This document shows, piece after piece, positions 44,148 through 56,600 of a DNA stretch of 64,000 nt. Every line of letters starts with the position of its first letter. Position 1 is the first letter of the stretch. A program made the position numbers and the translations under genes. Origin of the DNA: Cordia subcordata (Eukaryota; Streptophyta; Magnoliopsida; Boraginales; Cordiaceae); the NCBI GenBank assembly GCA_028554755.1, contig JAPTOF010000010.1:260501-324500 (forward strand), read 5' to 3'. Under the pieces are notes generated by a model. The model was not told the origin of the DNA and made no database searches. It worked only from the letters and a program-made list of their open reading frames with translations.

Positions 44148-47100
44148 TTCGTTCTCTTTTCTAAGATCTTCTTCTTCTTTTTTTTTTTTCCTTTTTTCCA
44201 CAGTTGAATGTAGCAAGAGCAAAATATGACGAGTAAAAAATCCCAGAGACAAAATTGGGTTTTTTTTTTAAGCTTTGTGAGTGTATTAAGAGAGAGGACA
44301 AATTTGACTAACTCCCTGCAGTTTGGTAAAGTAGGCTTCGGGGCCTATAGTTTTTCAGAATATATGAATCAGACCCCTCAAAGTCCAGTGCAAGATGGTC
44401 CGCTACAAAATGTTGGTGTGTAAAGAAATTATATGAATTTGCGGGTAGTAAACAAATTTAGTGAGGTTGTTCTCGTACGAGCCTAACTTTACGGAGTTAC
44501 CTTAACTAAACTTTTGCTTTGGCCTCTGACATTATTAGTGAAAGCTTCAAATTACTAAAAGTGGGTCCTATGCAAGTCTCGAGTCTATACGAGAAGTTGC
44601 GTTGTGCACTTTTAGAACCTTGTATGCTTATTTTTTTATTTATTGACTTGTTAACATTACAGTAACTGTAATTAAGAGGATATACATTCAGAGAGAAATA
44701 AGATTCGCAATTTTCATTGTACAAACAACTTGAGTTTAAAAGTGCTAACACCATAAGTATTTCACTGGATGTTGGAAGTAAAATTACACTAGAAAAACAA
44801 GATAAGTCTAAACTAAATTATGCTAAGTACTAGGCTATATTATGCTATGCTAGGAAAATAGATAAACATAAGATGTTGAGTCCCCTTTTAAGTCTTGTTT
44901 TCCTCTTAGGGTAATGGCCAAGTAACCGTCATTAACCTTTTAAATCGTCTCTACACTTTATGCTTAAGTACTTGAACTTATTATGATATTTTTTCCATGA
45001 CTCGGCAACCCCCCATAAATTCACTAAGTATTCCTGGTTGGGGACCTTTAAGCTCCTTTTGGTCCTTCGAATATTTTTAGTGAGCTCATTGGCCTTTTCG
45101 AGCATAGTACTTGTGCCTTCAAACAATTCAAGCCTTTTTGAGCTTGAAGATTCTATCTTCCCCCTTAAAAGATGTCATGTTGCATACTTAACTATGATAC
45201 ATCAACACATTGTTTTGCCACATATCGTGCCACATGAGCTAATAATGCTTGCATGTCAAAGCTAGGCTACATTATTATTTATAATTTTTCCTAACAATAT
45301 GAGAAATCATAGTCATGACTCAAGGTGTTTTTGCTTTACTTGTGAAATTTTAGCCGTTGAGAAATAGAACAACATGTTAGAAGTGTTGTTGAGTATTAGT
45401 TATCATTTAGTCTTGTTCAATAGTTATAGAATTTTGAACTCTATATCAGTAATATTAGGTTTATAGAAAAAGAGAGAAATCTTTGAAATAAAAGAAAGGA
45501 AAAAGAAACTTGCTATGCTTTATATATTAAAAAAAAAATTGCAAATGCCTTTTGCAAAAAGCTTCAATTTGAAGCGTCTTCTTCTTCTTATTATTATTTG
45601 TAGTATTATTATTTTTTTAATTTTAGCTTTTTCCCAATAAATCATTCAAAAATAAGCCAAAAAAGCCAGCTTTAACTTAAATATATAAAAAGTGTCTTTA
45701 CGTGTTTAAACATACAAAAAGTGTCTTTAAGTATTTATACATAAAAAAAGTGTTTTAAGTGTTTAAAAGCTTGCGTAAGCTAGACATCTCTATTATTAGT
45801 TTATTTTAATTTATTATCTTTTTTGTCTACTTTCTATTACCTTTATTAGATATGCAATCGTGAATCAAATAATGATTAAAATAAATATTTATAATTAGAT
45901 ATGTCATTTATGATTAAGAAATTAAGTCTAGTTAAATTTAATGCTTATTTTTAATAAATAAATTAATCTATACAAAGCACATAATTCAAAATACTAGTTA
46001 AAAATAAAATCACCAAATGCTCTATTATCATCAAGTGCGTATCTTATAGTTGAAGCATTATCAATTTACAAAATACTTGAGTCTTGATATAATTTACAAG
46101 AATTTTGTAACCATAAATTAGAAATATAAAATAACAATAATAACGAAAAGCAAAAACTGTAAACTTGTTTGGTTGTATTGTACAATTTGTAGATGAGATT
46201 TAAAATTTATTTGCCTATGTCATAAAGTTTATCAAACTTATTTTTTAACAAAATAATTTTAATTTTCTTTAAAAATTAATGAGTTAATATTAATTTTTAA
46301 AAAAGTAATTATATTATGTGTTTTTCTATGAAATGTGAATGAAAGTTTGAAATAAAATGCAAATAGGATTTGTAGAAAATTTTTCTACAGAAAATGGAAA
46401 ACAAGATGTTGTGTTTACAAATGATAATTTTCTAAAATGAAAACTGGAAACAGTTTTTCAAAATTTCCAAATTAAGAAAGAATAGTGAACAATGACTTTG
46501 GTTGTTTTTCATAGTTTTGTTTATTAAATTTAGAGAATGTTTTTAATAGTTCTTCAAATAGAAAACAAGTCTAAAATTTCAAAATTTCAAATTCTTTAGT
46601 TGGATTCAGTTCTCCATTTAGAAAACAAGTTTAAAATTTCGAAATTCGAAATTCTTTATTTGGGTTTGATTCTCCTTGCCTCCTTTGTGTTTTTTGGGAC
46701 CCGTCCCAACAACAAAATAAATAATTGATGAATAGTTGTACTTTTTCAAGTCGATGAATAATTCTATCTTTTTGTCCATAATAAAAATCTGTAAACTTAA
46801 AAAAACTAGAAAGCTATTAACAACCCTTTAGTCATATCCCAACAACAAAAATAAACAATATGAACAATTGTATTTTTAACTTGATGAATAATTATACTTT
46901 TTTTTATCTATGATAAAACATTTTTCCGTTTTGTAAATTAAAAAAAAGACCAAAAATCTATTAACAAGTAAATATATTTATAGTTTTTTAAGAGAGAAAA
47001 TTATTTTTCATTTTTAATAAATAAATACATTTTTTAAGAAAACGAGGACTTCAATTTTCTTAAAAAACGAGTTACAGAATAAAAAATGATTTTCCTCCGA

Positions 47101-47605
47101 GTATTATTTATTTATTTAATTTGTCAATCTAGTAGTATGGACCCAAAATAGTAAGAAGAACCTTGACCCGATCCGGTCAACTTGAATAACTGCACAAAGA
47201 GCCACTCATCCCCAGCCAGCCAGCAACATGGAAGTGCAAACACCTGGAAAATACCGCTAGCTACACACACACACACACATATATATATAGTGTATGCGTA
47301 TAATTGCACAACCCACACCAATACATTTTACATGAGAATGAGACAAACACGAAGCACCACATTGCTTCGGCAATTGCTTTCATCATTATCATTATTATAT
47401 ATCAATATTAATATTAATATTAATTTCGTCAATTTCTCCCCATTTTGAGCCATTTCTTAATTTTCACATTTTCTCTCCCCCATCTGTATATGTACACATA
47501 TATATATACATATAACGTATATATTAGGGCTTATACGCCTTTTCTGAAGCCGCGATTTGTTGAGCCTCAACTGCACTTCCACAGGATCGGTTGCGATTAG
47601 CCATC
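44148..47605. other. Intergenic AT-rich DNA with diverged local duplications
   Basis: No gene recognised. 44148-44260 is the LYR leader/promoter. Near 46561-46676 a ~58-bp unit (GAAAACAAGTCTAAAATTTC-like) is repeated once. Near 46706-46828 and 46846-46970 a ~125-bp unit (CCCAACAACAAAATAAA...) is repeated with divergence. Near 45689-45755 AAAAAGTGTCTTTA-type blocks recur three times. Sequence near 47480-47605 (TATA-rich then mixed) is the likely VPS13-like promoter and leader. Confidence 0.55.
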
Positions 47606-50600
47606 ATGTTCGAAGCTCACGTAAGCCGTTTCATTCTTATGCATATGTATTAACAAATTTATGTGTATTCTAATTCTTGATTCGAATTTGTTAGCTTGTA
47701 TTAATTTCAAGAGTAACTGAACGCCTCGAGTTTACAGATTTTGTGAGTTACTGTATTTATATGAACAAATTTGTGTGTTTTCTAATTTTTTATTCGAATT
47801 TGTTAGCTCGTATCAATTGTAAAAGTAAGTGAAGGTGTCGAGTTAATATGTTTTGTCGAGTTAATATATTTTGTTTGTTAGTTTGTTTTATTCATTTGAA
47901 GAAATGGAAAATGGAGATACATTAAGTAGTTCCGTAAGTTGATTGCAATTTGGTTGTTTTACAGTTATCGTTTCTTAAATCTCTGCATATATGTTTGTTT
48001 TGTGTGAGTAGACATATTTCATGTACCGAAGAGTTAGTTAATACATCTTATTAACTAATTTATTTAGCTGGTGAAGAAATGAAAAAATTATGATTCTGAA
48101 GTAGTTCCATGAATTAATTGCTAATTTGCTTAGTGTTTTTTTTTGTTTGTTTTCTTCTTTTGTATATCATTTGTTTAAAACCTGAAAGAAGATATGTAGA
48201 AATTTGAGACACATGAAGGAAATTATTGAGTGTAAAGGAAACAGATGGTGTAGAGATGATACCTTTACCACTATGGCTATGGGAAGACTGTTACTAATGC
48301 CAACTTATAAGTCTTCCTGGGTTGATAATGCGGATATGTAGAGAAATGAGTCGAGCCACCTCTGACATGAGTGTTAGCCCCAGAATCCAAGAGCCAGGGC
48401 TTGTCTGTAGGAGGTGCTTGATTTTGTTGAGCTCTTAAAGTTCGCTTGTTGTTTTCTTAGACTGGTACCCTTAGTTGTATCTAACCTATGCCATCCGTCA
48501 ATAGCCAGCTGGGGTGGTTTCCCACAGATTTGGCAATGTATGGTGTACTAGGATTTGGAGAACGTAGGCCAGAGGCTACTATACTATCTACGTTGTGTAA
48601 ATGTCATTGGAAGTATTGTTGGAGAGGGATAAAGTATTATCCATCTGCAGCTGCATTTCTTCCGTATTAAGCAAATTGCATAATTCTGGGACGGTAATAG
48701 GACCAGACTTGTAATCCTGTTGGTTAGGACCTGAGGCAGTACTTGTGGATTGGTTGATCCAGTGAGACAGGTCTGAGATGCTTATCGAGGAGTTTCCATG
48801 AGGTGTATCGTGGATTAGGAACAAAACCTCCATTGGAATCTCTAAGAAGCTTTTCAGGACATGGAGTAGCTCCAACTACAAGATCAAGGAGATCATTACC
48901 TTCAAGGATACTGTCAAATTTTTGCTTTCCGGAGTAGGTAGTAGTTGTTGTTGTTGTCAATCTTGAGCTGAACCATGGGATTAAGATTCTGAAGGATAAA
49001 CCTAACTCCTGAAGGTAGATCATCTGAGGTATTAGTGGCTATTGATACTATGAGTAGGAGTTGCGATTCGAGACAGGAGCTATGGAGAAGAGGATGAAGG
49101 TTGAAAACACATTATTGCATAGAAATAATGATGAAAAAGCTGATGTTACGGAGGAAGAAGCGCAAATGCATTCATAAGGGTCACGAACAAGCTTCCAAAA
49201 AGTGGAGAAGCTTGTTGATGAAGTTATGGCTTGTTATAGAAGGTTGTCGGTGGTTTGCGAGCTTATAGTGATGGATATGATGTTCCAGGAATTAGGAAAA
49301 CGTCATCTTTTAGCTCTTCGTAGTCATTTTAAAGCCCATATATGTATGTTCTAATTGACAGTGAATTTATTTATTTTTTATGTCTAAATAAGTTGTGTAA
49401 AGAAGTCATTTTTAAAAGTCACTTAATTATATCTCATCATATGCTTGTAGGTTTTACATTTGCTTCGAAGATATTTGGGTGAATATGTCCATGGATTATC
49501 GGCCGAGGCTCTGAGAATTAGTGTCTGGAAAGGTTTCTATTTGCTATCCTTTTCTTTTCTTTTAGTCTTTTTCCTTTTTCTCTGTCTTCCCAGTGCAACT
49601 GTTGATTCCTCCGCAGGTGATGTAGTTCTCAAGGACTTGAAACTAAAGGCAGAGGCATTAAATTCATTAAGACTTCCTGTCACAGTGAAAGCTGGTTTTG
49701 TTGGTACTATAACTTTACAGGTATGCCAGTGGTCTTAGCGATTCTTTTCCTACCGCCACTGGGATCTTCTGTCTCATTTTAACTACCTTGTGTTCTTTTC
49801 AGTTACAGAGGATTGTTAATGTGCTTCATTAGCTGAGAAAAAGTCTAGGAGTATTTTGGGATCTGAATATTTTACAACTTAAGTAAAGAAGAAAAGGATA
49901 GTTCTCTTGAATAAGTTGGACATAGGGTCTAGTATGTCAAAGGTAGTTTTGGGTACATTATCTATGATGCCAAGTTCAGTGGCCAGTTTAATTTTGCTGG
50001 CTGTAAAGTGACTTAATCATCAATTTCTACCATTCTAAAAATTTACAACTATTTTCACTTCTTTGATGTGGGCATTGCCTAGAATGATAACTGTTGGGGG
50101 CAATCTTCTAAGTGCTTTGTTCAAGGATAAAAGGTATGTATCATGAGAATAGTATTAAAAACTTAAAGACTGTTACTTGAGTAGATTGATTGAATTAATT
50201 ATTCTTTATTTGAGTTCCTTAACCAATAAAGGAGTGATGATGATTGATTGAATTAGTTATCCTTTAGAATTCCTTAACAAATTAAGGGGTGATGATAAAG
50301 AAATTGTTAATGTATGCCAAACATCTGAAATAACTAAATTCAGAGGGTCATGTTTAGATAGGGTAATTGCTGACATATGGTGTAATGAGTTTGTCTTTCC
50401 TGGCAGATGATGCTTTTAACAATGTGACTTAGAGATTCCCATAAGAGAGGTGTGTTGAGGAGTCAAAAAGGCGAGAATTATGTTAGAGGTTTTGTTGCAA
50501 GTATTAACTAAAAGATACCTTTTTTTCGTGATAAAGGACAGAAGGAACTAAAACTTTTAGCCTTTCCCCTGAGATATCACAATAATGGCAACGGGTTTGA

Positions 50601-53600
50601 AGAATGTGGGAGTATCCATATTTTTCTTTTTCCCCCACCTTAAATATTTTGATTACCCAAAACTTGGTTTTACAATTTTGTATCATTTTGGTTTGAATAG
50701 GTTCCCTGGAAAAGTCTTGGCAAGGAGCCTGTCATTGTGCTTATTGATCGAGTGTTTATTCTGGCTCATCCTGTACCTGATCAGAGGTCATTAAAGGTAT
50801 CACATGCTTCATATGCCTATTGAAAGAAAATAATTGACCCATCAGCCATAACATCTAATCTTGACTAACGGGTATTTAAAATATGTTTCTGTTTTCCTGT
50901 GAAGGAAGAGGACCGGGAGAAGCTTTTGGAGGCCAAACTTCAGCAAATTGAGGTATTTCATTAATTTATTTAAGTCCTTTATTGTTTTGGATCAAGCACT
51001 ATCTCCCTCTTTTTATCATTTATTATTATTATTATTCATTTTCAATAAATTAATTTATTTGAGAAGCAATTCCTCTATGGATGGATGACCAAAAGAATGT
51101 CAAGGAATAAGTCAGCTGAGCCAATCGAACTCTGGTTAGAATCAATTTTGTACTGTCAGATTAGTTGGTTAGGTGAGTTAATTACTCATAAAGGGATGGG
51201 TAGCTGTTACAATGAGAGCTGTTATATTTGTTCCTGAGGCATCTCTACAGCTATATATATTTAGCTTGTATAAATAGATTTATCTCAGGAAACACAATTC
51301 ATTCCTGCAAAATATCTCCTTCTTCTCCTCCTCCTCCCTCTCTCTCTGTAATTTCGATATGGTATTACGAGCAGGTTGATCCTGCTTCAAGGAAGCCATT
51401 TTTTTCCGAAAACAAGCTCCTTTAGCTGTTTTCCTTCTTCCTGGAGGATGAATCTCCATGCTACAAGCAACTGGAGCTTCAAGAAAGACACTTAGAAATG
51501 ATCTAATCCAAGAAAAAGTAGAGAAGGCTCTAACTAAGGATAAGATGAGGTAAAAACTTTTGGCATGTTGTAGACATGGTGGGAGACCTGTAGGGGCACT
51601 TGCCAAAAGGAAAGTGTGAACATATGGAGGTTGCCCCCTTCAAAAGAGAAAGAGAGACTTAAGAGGAGTTGGAAAGAGTTACTAAATGAGATTTTGTATG
51701 TGTTGAAATAACAAATTGATGCATCAAATCTATATAACTGATCTCAGCTAGTGGTGTAAGGTCTACCCGATCTCAGCTAGTCATTGAAGGTTTCCTTTTT
51801 GGCTCAAGTGTCAATGCAGTTACTCGTATTACGAGATTGGCCATCTTCACTTTCACTTTTTACTATCTGAATGATTAGGGCTCGAGACATTTGATCATCT
51901 TGCTGCTGGTTGCACAAGTGGTATATCTAGGACAAAATTATGACTTATGTGTATGTGGTTTTCTTTGTTGAGGATTTCGATAAATTCCTGCAGTTCAGTT
52001 TATGCTAAGGATAACATATTTAGACATTGCCGCATAACTATCATACCAATTATTTCAAGGTCACCTAATGTACTGGCTAATAAGTTTCATCTTTCTTTTT
52101 TTGTCCTCCCCGCACTCTCTAACTGTGGTTTCTATCTATCCTGTAGGAAGCTGAAGCAGCCACCCTTGAAGCAATATCAAGATCAAAGATTGGAAGTGTA
52201 TGATACTGGTTTCTTAAAACTTGCTCAATTTGAAATGAATTATTTCTCATTGTTATTGATACATTCAATCTATTTTCAAAGATTATCTTTCTAATGACCG
52301 TTTTATTTATAATCCGAGCAATATTTCATGAGAATGATTTTCTTATTTCTTTCAAACAATTCTAGCATCTGAAATTTTAGCAGTATGCACAGATCTGCTG
52401 AAAATTTCTGCAGATATTGGGTGCAATAAAGGAATTGGCAGATGATGGTGTCCATAAACCATCTTGCTCATTTTTCCTTCTATTGTACCGTGGATTTTGC
52501 TTCATAATATTAGGCTTGATTCATTAATAGTTGAGTAGTTATCATTTTTTTAGATGGGTAGAGAATGCGTGAAGATCAATCCTATATCTTTTGCTGCGTG
52601 GTTCTTTCATATTGTTTCACTTTGTATTTTGAAGGTCGAAAGGGGGTTTTAAAATTTTCGTAGGTGTTTCTCTTATGAGTAAAGCTTAGTTAAACTTTTA
52701 GATACTGTTTTATTTGGATCCTAGGGTTAGTTACAACACGTCCTGTGGTTTATAATTAGTTTTACTTCTTTGGAAGATGTTTAATTTCGTGGACAACTGA
52801 TGTAAATGTTTTTAGAGGTCTCGCCTTGGTGTGTATCCTATTATTTGTACTTTGAAGAAGATGAAACTGACGTTCTGGGAATTCTGGAAAGTGAAAATAG
52901 TGATCTATAATCATATTGGCAGAGGTCCAAAATGTTAAAATCTATGAAGATGTTGATGTTAATACCTATAATCAAATATAGTCCCTGCTCATCTTTACTT
53001 CTCCAAAAAACAAGAAATTTGAAAGCAATACGCTTAGCATAGATAAACAATTCAGCTCAATTCTCTCTCTCTCTCTCTAAAATTCACATTTACCCCTCCA
53101 ATGGGAAATCTATTCATAGATCCTTGCAGGATTTTATCCCATTTTTACTATGCAAATATATCACTATTGCAAAGTGGCTAGCAGCTTCTTTCCCCAGCTC
53201 AATTGTGTCCACATGGAAGTACAAAGAAGCAAGTTGTCAGGCCCTTCTAGCTATAACATTGATCGCATTAACCTCCTTCCATTTGAAGATCTTGCTAGTT
53301 ACTCATTGTGCTCCAAAAACCAATAATATGTTTGTCAGTCAAGTTGCAACTCCACAATGGAAAATAAGATGACTTGTAGTTTCTTCTGATATCTCAAACA
53401 AGAAACATTCAGTAACATAAATTCTGCCTCTCTAGATCTAGAGAGACAGAAAGAGTCATGGATGATTATGAAATGAGATCCTTCTTTATGGTCCAACAGA
53501 ATGCCTAGAATTATTATTTATTCTCTTTCTTTTTCTTAACTGGAGAAAAATTATCAAGGAAACCACTTTCCAGAATAAGATCAGAAAGTTAAGGATTGTC

Positions 53601-56600
53601 AGCTACAAGGACGAACTTTTCAGCAGAGTTGTGAATAGTAGTAAGGTGAAAAGAAATGAAAAACACCTTGCGCAATATCTTCTCTCAACTTCTTCATCTC
53701 TGCCATTGTATTAGAGCAGGTCGATCCTTTCTTAGAGAAGCCATCTCCACCTCCACCACCCCCAATACACACAGAAACAAGCTTCTACTGGGGCTGTTTT
53801 CTAAAGTGGGACTACAAAAAATATCTGTAACTCATCTAACTAATTCCTGAACTAATCATACAGCCTTTTGGTGTTCAGTTCGAAAGTTGATTCAAGTCTG
53901 GTCCTTATCAGCTAGAATGGCTAATTTCTCATACATAGCCTGTCATTGGATTGTCTCCTTGGGTTCTGAGTGGTTGAAGTATTAATCTCCGGACATTTTG
54001 TTTTGTTATTTCGCTTAGTTTTGGCAGCGTAATGTCTCTATGTCAGATATTTATTAGGGATATTGTTGATACTATACTGCCTTTTCAAGTCCAAGATGCT
54101 TGTATGGGAATGAATCTCTGATAGATAATTTATGAATTAGAGAATTGGATTGATGCTTTTCTTTTTAATTTATTTTTATTTTTTGACTTTTATAAGCTGA
54201 AAACTGCATCTGAAGCTCAAGTTTTGCTAGCTATAAGCATTTGAAAGCTGTATCTTTATATGCTGCCACTTCTTTCTTTTCTGCTGGAAGATGCATGATG
54301 ATGGAATTGCTGGTGTGGATTTCCTCTCTTATACATTTGTTCATCTCTTGTTGATTTGCTGTTCTACTTGTTGACAAGAAATTCTCATTTTTCATATCAT
54401 TGTCTCTTGCTTTTAGCTAATGTCTATTTTGAGTAAGGTTTTCCATAAGTGGTTTGTCTCTGGAAGCTTGTTTCTTTCAAATCTTTGAGGGTCAATTGTG
54501 AAGTTTCTTTAGTACATGATTATGTGGTTTCTGAACATGAAGAGCAGTGTGTTCTGTTTATAAACTCATCTTGTAGTCCAGAAAAACTAATAAATTTTTT
54601 GGGCTTGTATCTATACTTGCAATAACTTCTCGGTAAGCCCGTTGAGAATTGCCAGTTTGGTGATCTAATGATCCATTTCTTTGTTCACAGCCAGCTCCTG
54701 GAAATTCTTGGTTGGGGTCACTAATTGCCACAATTATTGGAAACCTCAAAATTTCTATTAGCAATGTTCATGTTAGATATGAGGATTCTGTCAGGTTAGT
54801 TTTGCTTAGTCAGATGGTTTCTTTTATTCTGATGATTAATTTAATATTGTCGTTACACTTAGTAGTCCACATCTTTATTGGTTTAGTGAGGTGAAACAGA
54901 ATTAAATTGTTTCACATCTTCTATGCAACTTTTCTTTTACTTTCAATAAGAATGATGATTACTGTTGTCTTTGCAGCAATCCAGGCCATCCGTTTTCTTG
55001 TGGTATTACCCTAGCGAAGCTTGCTGCTGTTACAATGGATGAGCAAGGGAATGAAACTTTTGACACAAGTGGTGCTCTGGATAAACTACGCAAGGTGAGC
55101 CCCATATTCCTTCCTGGGGTTTCGTGAAAATAGGTGATGGAATGATTGGCATGCTTTGAAAAGGAGTATTCAGATATGAAACTAATGGAATTATGTAACG
55201 GTGTAATTTTGATACATAGGAGTTAGCACTTCAATAATAACACCTTCTTTCTCTTTTTTCTTCTCTTCTTGTGTGTGAGTGTGTGTGTTTCGATGGGTGG
55301 GGGCATGTGAAAGTACTAGGAAAAGCAGTATTCTTTCATGCAGGAGTGAGATGCTCTAACTTGAAGCTATTGTTAGGTTTCTTTCAAAGACACTCCATTA
55401 TTTGTGGGTTACCCCCCCTGAGACTTATTTTATATATATTCATTTCCTGATTTTGTGTAAACCAGTAAAAGCTGAGTTTCTAAATGCTCTTCATATTTGT
55501 GTTTCTTTAGAGAGATCCTTTAGAGAGGTCCTTCTTCATTAAAAGCTCTCTGGGTGGGGTGGAGGAGGAAGACCTCCAACTTGAAGCTGTTATTAGTTTC
55601 CTTTGAAAGACCGATAAGGCAGAGGAGATTGCAGTACATTAGTGTGATCAATTAGGAGTGATTTGTATAGGTACTTGACAGCTGTCATAAATAGTTGTAA
55701 GTATCGGTTAGGAAAATATTTTCTGTAACAACCTGACAGCTATATATAGCTGCACGTATGTACTGAATCATTTGAGCAATGATATTCATTCTTTCTCCTT
55801 TCTCTTTTGCTCTCTTTTTCACTCAATACATTCATTGTTTTTGGGTTGGTCCCTGTAACTTGTTTTCTTAATACTCTTATTTTCTGATTTGTATAAACCA
55901 GGAAACACCAAACTTTTAATGCTCTTTATTGTAGAACTAGAGGTTGTTCATCATTAGTTTTTCTTTGTGATGTTGTAGGTCAACCACATTTTGCTCATAA
56001 TATTTTGTTTTAATTTTATTTTTTTAGTAAGAACTCAACTTAGTAAGATATCAAAAATTCGGACAAGATCCATAAGTTCTGTCCTGGTCATAAGTCAAAC
56101 ATAAATTAGGGTCAGAAGAATATCCTATTATACTGGAAGTCCTGATTACTAGTTTCCATTGCATGTGCAACTGTACTGAATTTTGAAAATGAGTATGAAG
56201 GTTGGAGGTTTATTTGTGAGCTCTGATGCCTAAACTCTGTCTATTGGGGACTCTTTTTAGGCTTAAGAACAAAACAGATGATGTTTGGATTTCCCTTACT
56301 TCCAAAGGGCTGGTAAAGAGATTAACAAATAGTGCCAAAAAATGTCATTCGGGCCTGTTTTTGGGGGGGTGGGGGGGGGAAGAGATTCTAATGAAATTGA
56401 TTTTGCCCAAGTGTACTCAAACATTGGCCTGTATACTTTGGACCTCGCATCCCAGCAGCCGGGAGGAGGGGATGGGTTGTTGTGTTTGGCTCAACTAGGA
56501 TAGCTTCTTTTGAACGATTTCCCGCCATAGTCAAGCTTTGGGATCTAGTAGTATTTACATTGGCTAAAGGTCTGCATAACACTCTACATTTAGTGGAATA

